Shown: in pieces, positions 45,020 through 56,334 of the stretch
Layout: each line of letters opens with the position of its first letter
Numbering within the stretch: position 1 is the first letter of the stretch
NCBI GenBank assembly: GCA_010093705.1
Contig: MU006113.1
Span: 53,245-117,244, forward strand
From: Patellaria atrata CBS 101060
Lineage: Eukaryota > Ascomycota > Dothideomycetes > Patellariales > Patellariaceae
Direction: 5' to 3'
DNA: 64,000 bases
Notes under the pieces: generated by a model
Told to the model about the DNA's origin: nothing
What the model saw: the letters and a program-made list of their open reading frames with translations, nothing else
Database searches by the model: none
Program-made: the position numbers and the translations under genes

Positions 45020-47469
45020 TCACTGTGACTTCTTCCCTTCACGAGCTACTGCATCAATCGCCCGTTCGATTAATCTTGATCCGATTTGTATCGTCTCATT
45101 GGGTCCCTTTTGTCTAGCCCAGAATCTGTCCTCCTGACGACTTGACCCCAAACTTGACTCTCTAGCGTCCTCCTCGAGAGATTCCCTATCAACGATAGTT
45201 TTCGCGTCGGACATGGGTGGTAATCTATGGATCTCGCTCAAGTTCTCATCGAAGTACCTCTTGCGGATTATGTACCGCTCCCTCTTCTCCTTTTGCTTTC
45301 CGGGTGATTCGAGCTTCGACAGCGCGAGACGCACAGCCCAGCGTACCACTAAAAAGGTGTGCTCATACAAGAATATAGTGAGAAGCAATGCCCAAGTTTG
45401 GATATCCTGTGGTTTTCCCCCAGGACCGAGGCCCCCGTTGCTGAAAAGATATACTATCGCTGCCGTGGTAATACTTCCAAACCATGTCAAGAAGGAGAGA
45501 CTGTCAAGCCAAGGTCCGATAGTGTCAGCACGAGACGGGATCGGGCGTTGCATTTCTACGCAAATTTTGAGTGCATCTGCTCGAAGTTCAACCCAATCAT
45601 TGATCAAAAACGACACAGGAGCAAGCGGCCAAACAACGCTAAAGAGAGACAAGTAGCCAAACTAGAGATGTCAGTGGATTTATCAAGATTTAGAATGAGT
45701 AACTTACTTGCAGAACCATTTCGCGCAAGTCATTCGTAACATCGTAGGTGTCAAGTTCAGCCTCTTGACGAACACGATGCAAGAAGGACGCTTCTTCCGG
45801 TGGATCGTTCTCGGAAACATCTGGGACAGCGCCTCCACTCCTGACGGCTCTTGCACTTTGCATCTTCTTGACTTTTGCGAATCCTTTACGTTTGAGATAC
45901 GGAACTATGATTTCCACGCACAGATTGACGACCTGCGCAGTGACTGTGAAATAGATGACTTGCTTACGGAGTCTGTCAGGATTTATAGTGAACTGCGCAG
46001 GGGTGTCCGGGGTCTTCAACTGTTTCTCGTTTTCGGCGAATGGTTGAACGGTGAGTCCGAATACGTCCAAATGTGGAACAATGAGGCTACCGAAGGGAAC
46101 ATAGACGAATGCTGTTAACAGAATGGGCAAGTAAGAGGTGATGAAGTTGACAATAAATAGTTTCTGCGTCAAGGCCCTTTCGTAGCCTCCTTTAGTTTCG
46201 TAGTTTTCGAATTCAGTTAATCGGTTCGCCAAAGAATTGAGAACTCCTGTCAACACGGGCATGCAGACAGTCAAGATAATAGTGGGGAGGAAGACCTGCT
46301 ATTGTCAGCCCAGTCTCACATTAAAATCTTCGTTACATACCAGGTAACTCTTCAACGGTCCGTCGTACACCTCTGAGATGAACACCTCAATACTGAAGCA
46401 TGTCGCAATCAGAGCACCTAAAACGGATGCAGATGTAAGAGCAAAAGGAAGTTGTAACAATTGCCTCTGTAGCCTCTTTGTAGATGGGAAAATCCGAACC
46501 ATCTCACCCGTGACGGGGTCCTTGACTTCTTTCTCATGTCCGAAATCTTTCCGTTTGGTTTCAATGGTAGACACATTCCGAGAGCCCCAGCGCACGCTGA
46601 GGTCAACCTCTTGGTGTTTCCAATACTCCGTGAAGACTATACACCAAAGACTAGCGAGGAAAGCGTATATAGGGGAGAAAGAGCCGAGAAGAAACCATGC
46701 GGTGAAGCCGAAAATAGCTGGTAAGACCAGGAAGCTGAAGTATGACTGTGTAAATGCAAAATAGAAAGCGATCTTTTGCAGGTCGTCATTAGCAATGGTA
46801 GCTCAAATCGTGAAGGGGTAAGTAGTACCTTTGATCCGAGGCGTTCCCTGATCTCGTCCAGATCTTCAGTCGTCAACATATACCTAGTGCTCCATTTCTT
46901 AATCCATTTCTTATTATACTCGTGATCGTGTAAAGGAAATATTGACTCCACGCTCTTCCATTCCCCCTCTTTAGGGGTAATACCAGCTCCACCTTCCTCC
47001 TCTGGGTTGGTGATCAACTGATAAATGATACGCAACCGTTCAGCTTCGTGGAGTGGTTCTTCTTCTAAGGCTGCTCGAGCTTCCTTTTGGGGCGCTGCGG
47101 GACGGACACCGTGGATCCAGTCCTTGACCCTGAGCTCGGTTTAGCAGTGATTTCTCGAAAACATTTGGGGAAATTTACCTAGACCTGTAGACCTCGCCGA
47201 AGAGATGCTTTTCAGAAGCAACCTTGACGAAGATTAGGACCGAATGATTAACCCCATCCCTCACTTCTGTCGCTAATCCAACGGAGGCCAGTTCATGGAC
47301 GAGCTTCTCGAATTGAGCTGTTGCCTTTGCCTTGTCTGGTATACATGTCAGGATACGTCTGTAGATGGACATCACAGCTTGGGTACCGACCTGAGCCTGT
47401 AAACCTATAGCTTATCACATAATCAACATCCATATTCGTCTGCAACCCCGGGCTCTTGTGTGTAGCCAT
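45020..47469 (-). CDS. TMEM16/anoctamin family lipid scramblase
   Basis: Six exons: 47469-47391, 47335-47179, 47129-46829, 46772-46341, 46295-45708 and 45661-45020, giving 732 residues, almost the size of the structurally known fungal TMEM16 proteins. The cytosolic N-terminal domain includes SVLIFVKVASEKHLFGEVYR. About ten membrane segments follow, including SYFSFLVLPAIFGFTAWFLL, FALTSASVLGALIATCFSI and PTIILTVCMPVLTGVLNSLA. On the sixth exon FLINDWVELRADALKI supplies the Glu544/Asp548 pair expected to bind Ca2+ in TM8. Family members are Ca2+-activated phospholipid scramblases or ER tethers (Ist2-like). The first intron uses a GTCGGT donor, chosen because it yields YRFTGSDKAKATAQFEKL. The frame stays open after the TGA; see findings. 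Confidence 0.93.
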
Positions 47470-48049
47470 CTTGGGCGAATTTGCTAGAGAATACGCTTCT
47501 GGCGAGTATAAGCTTGAGGAACTGAAGTTGTCCTTCGAAAGCTAGCGGTGGAATCGAATGAAGAAAAGAAGGAGAGAGGGAAGTTCGAGATATCTCTGTC
47601 AGACTGTCACCAGTACGTGGCTTGCATAGCGTACTTCAAACAAGAAAGCTGGCGATCGTTCTTTCCAACCCCACGTCATTGACCTCATCCTAGCACCAGC
47701 AAGCAAGATCCATGTGACGATCCCGATTTCCGATCCGTTCTCATATTGTACTTTATTCATATTACCACGCAGAGAAGCCAGGGCTTAGATCTATATTATG
47801 TGCATCTCTATTTTTTGAAATTATACCTCAATTGATTGAACTTGGAATCCAAGAACACAAGCGGACGAAGTGTTGGGTATAACGTGGAACTGTACAGTAC
47901 ATTATAACCTACTTCGTACTTCCATTGTACTAGAAGGTACCAATATACAGTACAGCACAATGCAAAAATCAGACTACCTGTCAATTCCAAACAAAGCTAC
48001 GAGTATGCTACGCATCCTAAAAAGTTCAAGTAGTCTTCTTCATCAGCGT
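47470..48049. other. Intergenic, 0.6 kb
   Basis: It lies between the scramblase start and the acyl-CoA ligase stop (tandem). It holds GTACAG palindromes at 47889-47900 and 47947-47955. No gene is seen. Confidence 0.5.
47889..47955. repeat. GTACAG palindrome pair
   Basis: ACTGTACAGTAC at 47889-47900 and ACAGTACAG at 47947-47955, about 50 bp apart, in the promoter side of the scramblase gene. Confidence 0.6.
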
Positions 48050-50042
48050 TTAGATTTTCGCTCCCTGTTTCCTTCTCGTCTCCTTGTCCTTATCCCTCAA
48101 CAGCCTCCTTAATATCTTCCCGCTAGGACTCTTCGGAATGGCATCAATGAATTCGACACCTCCCTTTAACCATTTGTGTCTTGCCTTGTGCTGCTCAACG
48201 TGCTTCGCAATCTCTCTCGCAATAACTTTGTCGCTGTCCTCTAGGCCCACACTCGAGGACTTGACCACGAATGCTTTCGGTACCTCACCCGCAGCACCAT
48301 CGGGTATGGAAATGACAGCACAATCATTGACCGCAGGATGAGTGAGGAGATGTGCCTCCAATTCCGCAGGTGCCACCTGTAATCCCTTCACCTTGATGAG
48401 CTCCTTGAGCCTATCAACAATGAATAGATGTTCGTTTCCTGATGGCGCCTTTCGGATGACAACTTCGTCACCTGTGCGCATATAACCCTCTACGAACGTT
48501 TCTTTAGTGGCTTTCTCGTTGTTCAGATAACCTAAGACAACGGTGGGTGATTTGACTAGCAGCTCTCCGGGTTGGTCATAGCCAGTAATCTCGTTTCCTT
48601 CGATGGTGACTATACGACATTCCATACCAGGTAAGATAGAACCACTAGATCCCATAAGGACGTCATTGGGAGCGCTCATAGACACCACGGTGCATGTTTC
48701 GGTCAAGCCTAGAAACCTGTAAGTACTAGGTGTAGAACCAGGATCTCTTAGGTATCTTATCAAACTCCGAGAGTAATGGAAACGAACATACCGTAGCCTT
48801 GTCTGATTGCCCAACTTGGGTATTGTTTTTGAAGCTCTATAGCAGTTTCTTTACCTAGGGGTGCTGCTCCTGTGAAGATATGTTTTACGCTACTTAGATC
48901 ATACTGGTCTGCTAGACTTTTGTTCTTTATCAGTAAGATTATGATTGGAGGAACCTAGTGATGAAGTATTAACGATCATGACGTAATCAAAAACTAAGGG
49001 AAAAATTCTTACCAAGTAAAGTATCTCCAGCTTGAACCGCTGAATTGCTTCTAGTAGTCCTTTGAAGTCGAACTTGGGCAGGACGACACAACAATCTCCC
49101 CGGTATACGGCAAGATGACATGTAACGACCAAACCGTATATGTGACTCATTGGTAGAAGGCCCAGGATATTGATGGTAACATCAGACTGATTTAATGGTT
49201 CGATCAAAGAATCTCTATAGGGTTTTTCGAAAGTGGTCATTTGCATAACATTAGCAATGACATTTCTATGCGATATCATAACACCTTTCTATATTATCTT
49301 AGCAGAAGAATATCAAAAGAAAAAGAATTGAGCGAGCGTACCGGAAGTCCAGAGGTACCGCTGGAATAGCACAAGAATGCTACGCGTCTGGCGCCGTCAC
49401 CGTCTTCGAAATTCAACTTCTCTATTGGAGGAAGTTCTTTCCCCTCCTCGATAAGCTGGTTGACCGTCTTAAAATCGGCTGGTGTTGATATTCCGGCGAT
49501 TTCCAGGATGTAAATTCTATTCCTAGGGATGCTGACTTTCTGCGCTGCGTCAAGGGCCGTTTCGAGTAACGGCGCACAAGTAAATAAGGAATTTGCGCCC
49601 GAATCTTTCAACTGATATGCAAGTTCTGCTGCAGAATACGCAGCATTTGCTGGACTCTGCAGGCCGCCGAGACGGTGCGTCGCCCATGCCAACGTCATTG
49701 TATCGATCTATTCGTGAGTCAACCATAGTACTTTATCGTTTTGACACCCCTACGGTTACTAACAGTATTTAAACTGAAAACACCAACAGCCTTATCCCAT
49801 TCTGTGCCTTTGTTCGGATCCCAATCAAACTCTTTCGCCAACCCTCGTGCTAGATATTCGACCCGATCTTTGACATCCAGAGTTGAGTATTCTTTTCCAG
49901 ACAGACCACAAGTGAATGGGGATTTAGAATACCCCATCGGATGTCGGCCATAGCGCTCATTGAACATAAATTCGCTCACAGGGACAGAGTCTGGAGGGTC
50001 GAACGGAAGTTTTGGCACCCATTGGGGAGAATAAAAAGGCAT
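48050..50042 (-). CDS. Acyl-CoA synthetase, 4-coumarate-CoA-ligase-like
   Basis: Five exons: 50042-49764, 49707-49342, 49288-49013, 48954-48792 and 48708-48050, giving 580 residues. It activates a carboxylic acid through an acyl-AMP to an acyl-CoA thioester. Signature blocks: the P-loop-like YSSGTSGLPKGVMISH (split by an intron), LLPMSHIYGL, HIFTGAAPLGKETA, GYGLTETCTV, GYMRTGDEV, the hinge VDRLKELIKVKGLQVAPAEL, and the catalytic-Lys segment PKSPSGKILRR. The C-terminus is Ala-Lys-Ile, a variant of the PTS1 peroxisomal signal, so peroxisomal import is possible (inference). The substrate (aryl, jasmonyl-like or medium-chain acid) cannot be told from motifs alone. The start ATG gives MPFYSPQWVPKLPFDPPDSV, a usual N-terminus for fungal 4CL-like proteins. 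Confidence 0.93.
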
Positions 50043-51123
50043 TGTCTCGTCACTCGACTTATAGCAATATGACAATCTATGAGGTTCTTAGTAGGTATCT
50101 CTCATCGAACACTCCCATAATAGCTCACCGTAAAGGTATTCAAACAAGTGAACACACCGAAAGATACGTCCTAAGAATAGGATTATACCTAGAGTAATAT
50201 GTACATGAATAATACACTAGATCCAGCTAGTTTCATATGAAAACAATGTACATATTATGCACAAGTCACCAATAATCGAGAGTCAAACCAGGTCACCGGG
50301 CTTTTACGATGCAGAGAGCATCGCGTGGAGTACTTATCCTACCTACTGTAAGGTATTATCGGGACTGAATCTCTCCGTCCGGGAGGGGGGTTTGTCTTGG
50401 CTCAAGAAGCCGAGGCTTTTTATATTGATGATCTTCGTGAACCTCAAACCCTCAAGCATAACTCCATCAAGAGCGCTACTTTTGTAGATTACTGTATTTC
50501 AACGTCCGGATTCATCAATGAGACGATGAGGTGTCGTCGATCTCCAAGTCGTTGTATTCCTGGTATTCATGATGGGTATGACCTTCCATTTTTTGTCACA
50601 CTTATCGTTATCCACCAGCTATGTAATCTCTTTTTCGATTGCTCTACCATCACCTGAGTTACGAATGAAATCAAAAATTCTTAACTGCAGGTGAAGAGAG
50701 TGACTGTAGATCACCCCCGGAGGCCTAGTAGCTGCTCATGACCACGTTCGAACGTGTTCGCTGAGGTAGTTTGAAGTTCGAGAAGATGAAGCTTTGAGAA
50801 ATTATGACCTGAGATGTCACGAGATACTGTAGCCAAGTTAAGAACATAGAGGACAAACCGGTAGATGCATTATCATTCGGCTAAGTACCTTATTTTCAAC
50901 ACCTAACTCTCTTATTTCTTCTACATCTACCGAACACCCCGCTTCCAACCTCCATCTTCTCCGTAGATACCTTACACAATCGTGTCTCTCATCATCATTA
51001 CTCGAGCTTCAAGCGTACGACCTGCTACGGTGCTCTATCTAGCAAACTCTGTTTGACCCCAAGAAACCCTGGGAGATATCGCTAATCTATTCTTCTTCGT
51101 CTATAACAGCGTCTCTTCCCGCC
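50043..51123. other. Divergent promoter region, 1.1 kb
   Basis: It lies between the acyl-CoA ligase (-) and the AlkB-like gene (+). It is CT-rich just before 51124 (50890-51110), probably the leader of the AlkB-like gene. Frames at 50012-50657 (+) do not look coding. Confidence 0.5.
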
Positions 51124-54100
51124 ATGGAGAACGAGCTCCAAAGGTTACTCCCCGTTGGAGAAGAGGTTGGTGAGTGGAATGCAGGTTTTGAAGATCCTGA
51201 TATCCCATCTGCTCATGCGGGTCAATCGTTGCGTCGCTCCTCCAGGTTAACGCGAAGACCTTCGCTCCCATGGCAGGTTCTCCGCGACAACCAACCAGAC
51301 GTCTCAAGATTGACTCCGGTAGAGGCAACAATCGATTCCCACGCATGTATCGCAATGCAGGTATCCTCCATAACAGAAGACAACGATTCTCTGTTGAGCT
51401 CCCCTCGTTCTGACTTCACAAACCCCGACGATGATATTACGCCTATTGACCTACTACCATCGCAACCTGCTAATAACACAGTAGAAGGTCCTAATTCGAT
51501 TGACTCTAGGCAATCTCTCACCATCGGGAACCCACCAGCATTTGAAGTCCCAAGCCTTATAGTCAAACTCCCTTTTCGTAGGTGGGGAAGCAAAACTACT
51601 AAAGAATCAACTGCTGGACGAAAGAACCTGAAGGATGGGAAAAAGGAGCCTCGAGTAGGGTTAAGGAGGAGTGAGCGTAGAAAAGTCCCAACATCGATCG
51701 ATGAGCACTCGAAACCCACATCAAAGTCATCCTCCAAAGAGGTTGCAGATGTACCGCCTCCCGATTTCGGGGTTACCGACCAAGCTATACGGATCGATGA
51801 TGGTGGTCTAGACTTCCTCGGGGAAACGCCTGTAATGGAGCGTAAACGCAGGTTCGTAGAACCGACCCAACAGGATGATTGTCTACCTTTTCACGCCCAC
51901 AAACGGCCAAACCAGGGAACGTCAGCCACTGATATAGTACCGCAGTATTCCACTATATATATGAACGATATACCAGGGGTCCGGCTTCCAACAGCGCTTT
52001 CCAAATTTAAAAGTTGGCTTGGACTTTCGGAAGCTCTGACTCAAAGGCCAGATACGTTACCAGAACCCCAAGGTCGCCCTCCTGTCTGGGCAAATGGTCG
52101 ACAAGCTCTATGTGAAACAGTGCCGTATTTCCGCGCCTTTCAAGGGGGAACATGTCGTTACAATGGGTTTGTCCGTGGTTTTCTGTTTGACAATAGTTGT
52201 ATCGACCGCGACTTTATGGATAGCAACGTCGTGATTGCCCGTACTTCGGGTGGTATGGGACGGAAAACTAAAGATGGCGACATGGTCCCCATAAAGGATC
52301 AGGGGGAATCCTCCATCTTTGAGGCAATCATGAACAATATGGTACAGCATAACCCAGTTGCTGTCATATCAGGTCAACAAAATCCTAAGATGCCTTCTCA
52401 GATGCCTTATATATACAACATCCTTGACTGGTACAAAATTACCCATGTCTGGCATGAAGAATACAATGGGATTATAATTGGCCGCTTACGTCTCGAGAAG
52501 TTGAGCGCTGGACCCAGCTGGTGGACCCCAAAAGGGGGGTCTGAAATCGTACAACTTGGACAACTCCCTCCTACACAACAGACATGCCCTGAATGCCGGA
52601 GCCAAAGCCCACAAATATATCTATGTGGCTGGATGTGCGTTATGTGGAAGTGTACACGTTTCTGGACTCTTCCAAATGGGCTAAAACCTCTAGGTGCGGA
52701 CTTGAGGTATGATCCACGTTTTTTGAAATGCCACACCTGGTGGAGAAACACTTGTGAACCACAACCGCTGGTTCCAGACCGTCGTTTCCGGTTAAGTTTC
52801 AAGGACCTCTCTTCGGAGTCTGTAAAGGGGATAGTATGTCCTGAATGTGGATGTTGCATACAGAGAGTCGAATGGGCAAGGTACAAGTGCGAGAATGAAC
52901 ACTGCTCCCATGTTTACGAGACGCCACATGAAGTGATCCAACCCGAGGAGGTCCAGAAGTACTATCGTCCACCGACCAGCTATTACGCTCCATCGAATGA
53001 TAAGTGGGGGGAGAATGTCGTGTGGAAACTACTTTTCCGGGACAACTACCGTATAAATATCTTCGAGGTCGAAGGGGGAAAGATTGCCCATCTCATTGCT
53101 AATTCAACAGTGAACGAGGAAACAGGCGGTCCCGATGATATGTTTCGAGAGTTACAGGAGGCTGATATGGGGGCCAAGCGCGCGTGTCTACCTCGGGACC
53201 AACGTAAGTTTCTTTCTTGGGTTGATTTGCCTTTGGTGAATACTAACGTTTGATGTAGATAAAGGAGAGACATATATGACCTCCTTCATGGTAAACTATG
53301 GGATGCCTTACAAATTCATTGCGGCTACGGCGGAGAAGACCTTCGAAGAGGCACCGGCAAAAGCCATTAAACTGGCTCGCTCCCGCCTTATTTGGGCGGT
53401 GAAGATGCTCTTCGAGCAAGATCCCGGGTTCAACGAACTACTCCTGGTCCAATATATGTCTGAACAGAAGATGGACGTAAGTAACCTATCGCCCTTAATT
53501 CCAATTGACGCTGACCGACACAGTATCATGATGACGGAGAGGCCGGACTTGGCCCGATTGTTGCAGCCCAGTCTCTCGGATTCGGTTCGGAGATGAGATT
53601 CCGCCAAAAAGCGAAATACTATTTTGGGGTCACCAAGTCTCAAGATACTCTCAACGAGAGACCTATTCAAGGCTGCTTCAAATACGAGGAACGTATGAGA
53701 GCATGGCTTGAACTCCAGACCCTGCCAGCGGAAGCAAAAAAACTGAGAAGAGAGCAACTGGTAAAGGAGCTAGGGTTAAGAAGCAAGAGGAGTCCCATGG
53801 ATGCTATCACTCTGAGACTATGCCATGGAGACGTCGTGATAATGGTTGGATCGAAGTTGCAGAAGTACTATGAAGTAAGTGCACCTCAGAACGAAGTTGT
53901 ACACCACACAAAGTGCTCAGACTATATACTAACAATATTCTTAGCATTCTGTCACCGGCGCTGATGGTAATATTCGATTCGCACTAACCTGTCGCCACAT
54001 CGATCCCGCATCTCTCAAGCCAGAACAACTCCCGGCTACGGAGGTGCTCCCGGATGACATCCATTACGATGGAAGTCAGCTACCACAAGTTCCTTCCCCG

Positions 54101-54127
54101 CCACCTCCTCCACAACCTCTTGAATGA
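51124..54127 (+). CDS. AlkB-signature 2-oxoglutarate/Fe(II) dioxygenase with Cys clusters
   Basis: Four exons: 51124-53203, 53259-53476, 53524-53874 and 53945-54127, giving 943 residues. Residues 1-~290 are disordered and basic with Ser/Arg clusters. A middle domain (~320-480) carries RYNGFVRGFLFDNSCIDRDF and VAVISGQQNPKMPSQMPYIY. Two Cys clusters follow: C488PEC491 with C501, C505, C510, and C572PEC575-C577-C578 with C589, H593, C594, each a likely zinc ribbon. The C-terminal domain has H768-D-D770 (YHDDGEAGLGPIVAAQSLG), then GDVVIMVGSKLQKYYEHS with the distal His884, and IRFALTCR, the R894-x5-R900 pair that marks AlkB enzymes. Together these make an Fe(II)/2OG double-stranded beta-helix. 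By family knowledge it would oxidise a methyl group on nucleic acid or protein; the substrate is unknown. Confidence 0.82.
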
Positions 54128-54630
54128 GCGCATTATATAGCAGGAATCTAAGGCTATGGATGCTGTCAAATTTCTTCATATCACCGACGTGGACTTATAT
54201 ATTGCTCAAATGGTGGATTGCTTCTCCTTGACATGGTTGCACACATATTCTAGAGTACTCATTGGCTATACGCATATTCTTGGCGTTTGGAGGATCTAAT
54301 CTCTTTATGATACCATATTTCTTTGATTTCGCGGGATGCCTCACTTAGAGAAGATTAGAGGGTGGATATTTCTTAGTTCTTTAGAGTGTACAGTACCACA
54401 ATGCTTGGTACACGAGCATTAAGCACACATTTGTGAGTTTGTGGTCGTTTTAGACGCTACTAGGTACATATAGACACAATAAGTTCCATTATCCAAGACA
54501 ATCACTCATAGCATCGGGTATCGTAACAACCACTCGAAAAGTCCTTACAGCAAACTCCACTGCTTCGTAGACGTAATGCTACCTCTAAACTAGATGCAAT
54601 CCAAGCCTAACCTCATACCTAAACGCCAAA
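54128..54630. other. Convergent 3' intergenic, 0.5 kb
   Basis: It lies between the AlkB-like gene and the inositol phosphatase. A GTACAGTAC palindrome lies at 54388-54396. AT-rich. No gene is seen. Confidence 0.5.
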
Positions 54631-55971
54631 TCATCGGAATAACAAATACCGAATCAAGACCCAACCCCCCAAAGCTCCACCCAAAATCGCAAACAACACC
54701 CGTCTCCCCTCCCACGTTAGCACAAAATACGCCATCAGCCCAACAATCTGCTCCCTCGTCCTCGCCGCACCCCGTCTCGCCTTCCAATTCGGATCAATCG
54801 CAAACGGCGGGTTGACCCTCACGTCATCCGTTCCGCTCGGCAGCATGACCGGCTTCAGAGGTACACTGATAGACAAAGCGACAGGCCGGTGATCGGACGT
54901 CGGTTGGATGGGTAGCGCAGTGTACGTGTGCGATACGAGTTGGTCCTGGGGGGAGGCGAAGGGGGAAGGGAGGTAGAGGATGCGATCGCACCAGGAGGGG
55001 AAGCGGTGGCGGGCCCAAATCCACTTTTCCGGCTCCTCGGAAGAGGAGGGGACCGGTTGCTTGGAGGAGTATTTGTAGGTTGGGGGGAAGGCGATAGGGG
55101 GTTCGGTGAAACCGTGGAGGGTGCGGCCGGCGCGGAGTTGTTGGGTCAGTTGGTCTGAGGGGAGGAAGTGGGAGTAGTGTTTTGGAGAGGTGGGGGAGGA
55201 GGTGGGTTGCGGGTAGGAGGTGTGGGCGGAGGGAGTGGGAGGGGAGTTGTGGGCGCGGTAGTTGAGGTCGCCGGCGAAGAAGACGTGGGAGCGCGGGTCG
55301 TAGAGACCGCTTGGAGCGTTGCCCTCGGTTTTTGCGGCATCTGGTGTGAGGAGAGGTTGTTGCTCTTCGTTGTCTGGGTCATCACTGGTAGAGCGGGATA
55401 GCCCGTGTCGTTCGTCGGACGTGAAGACCAACCTCTTCACGATGTTCGCCCAGTCCGCGTTTCTGCGCATTACGGCGTTTTCCATAGGTGCCAAATGTGC
55501 GGCGATTAATGTTATAATCATCTCTTTATCTCTACTCCCTAGCGCGTAGCCCAATTTGACTCCAACGGCACCCTTATTCCCCATCTCCCACAATCCAACA
55601 CCGACTCCCGCGGTCGATATCCATTTTATTTTACTTGCCACATCTGGCTTCGCAAAGATCATGATGGCCGTCATCCCAATGTGTCTTGTAATTACATTTT
55701 TATATTGTTCTTGATTCCCGACATCATGGCTGTTCACGGCAACTTGTAGGGTGTGCGTAACGCGGGCAAAATACGGCACTAGATGAAGACCTCCTAGGAA
55801 TGAATATGCAATGGGTGCGATCTCTTGTAAGGATACGACGACGATGTCTGGTAAGGATGCATTGTGAGGAAGAGCGCGGAAGAGTTGTGGTCCGAGGACT
55901 GCGGGATCGATGAGTTGTCGAGCGCAATTGAAGGTAATTAGGTAGAGTTCTAAGCGGCCTAGAGGAGACAT
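54631..55971 (-). CDS. Inositol polyphosphate 5-phosphatase, C-terminally membrane-anchored
   Basis: Single exon, 446 residues, starting MSPLGRLELYLITFNCARQL. It is an endonuclease/exonuclease/phosphatase-fold enzyme: SLQE with Glu50, GLWEMGNKGAVGVKL (126-140), the catalytic block FFAGDLNYRAHN, PPTYKYSSK, RFPSWCDRILYL, and TSDHRPVALS. The motif order and the P(P/A)TYK and W(C)DR(I/V)L elements are specific to 5-phosphatases acting on PI(4,5)P2 and related inositides. The C-terminus ends in one strong hydrophobic segment (RVLFAILGGALGGWVLIRYL), so it is tail-anchored, as in yeast Inp54 on the ER. A Ser/Pro/Thr-rich insert lies between the DLNYR and PPTYKY motifs. The start codon is 363 bp from the divergent SDR start. 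Confidence 0.92.
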   Translation of the reverse strand: MSPLGRLELYLITFNCARQLIDPAVLGPQLFRALPHNASLPDIVVVSLQEIAPIAYSFLGGLHLVPYFARVTHTLQVAVNSHDVGNQEQYKNVITRHIGMTAIMIFAKPDVASKIKWISTAGVGVGLWEMGNKGAVGVKLGYALGSRDKEMIITLIAAHLAPMENAVMRRNADWANIVKRLVFTSDERHGLSRSTSDDPDNEEQQPLLTPDAAKTEGNAPSGLYDPRSHVFFAGDLNYRAHNSPPTPSAHTSYPQPTSSPTSPKHYSHFLPSDQLTQQLRAGRTLHGFTEPPIAFPPTYKYSSKQPVPSSSEEPEKWIWARHRFPSWCDRILYLPSPFASPQDQLVSHTYTALPIQPTSDHRPVALSISVPLKPVMLPSGTDDVRVNPPFAIDPNWKARRGAARTREQIVGLMAYFVLTWEGRRVLFAILGGALGGWVLIRYLLFR

Positions 55972-56334
55972 TTCATGGCCAAGGTAAGTAGGGGAGAGTT
56001 ATGGTCAGTGACAGAATCCTGTTGAAGAAGATTTCCCACTCTGCAGTCAAATTATCGGAGACAGGATGGGAGCTTTGAGCTCCCCACCATGACTCGAGCA
56101 CACATGTTGCGTCAGCGTCTAGAGCTCGAAGTAGCTCTGGTGTCTCCACTCCTCACAGGATTACTTTTGTGTGTATAACCCCTCATAGTTTTTTTTTACA
56201 GTCCAATCTAGTTGAGTACATTCATCATTATCTTAATAATATATTCTGCGTGTTAGGTAACGTGTTGTTCAATTGCGAATACAGATTGCATATATTATCT
56301 CACCACGTCCACCGATACCCCATAATCAGACGAA
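55972..56334. other. Divergent promoter region
   Basis: This is 363 bp shared by the phosphatase (-) and the SDR (+). It contains an eight- to nine-base T run near 56191 and an AT-rich stretch at 56240-56300. No gene is seen. Confidence 0.5.

Noticed and set aside
40120-50042. Secondary-metabolite cluster (cyclase, P450, CoA ligase)
   Set aside because: No polyketide, peptide or terpene synthase is present, and a housekeeping-type scramblase lies inside the run.
54928-55401. Open frames antisense to the inositol 5-phosphatase
   Set aside because: They are GC-rich shadows of a well-supported gene with Gly/Val-rich low-complexity translations.
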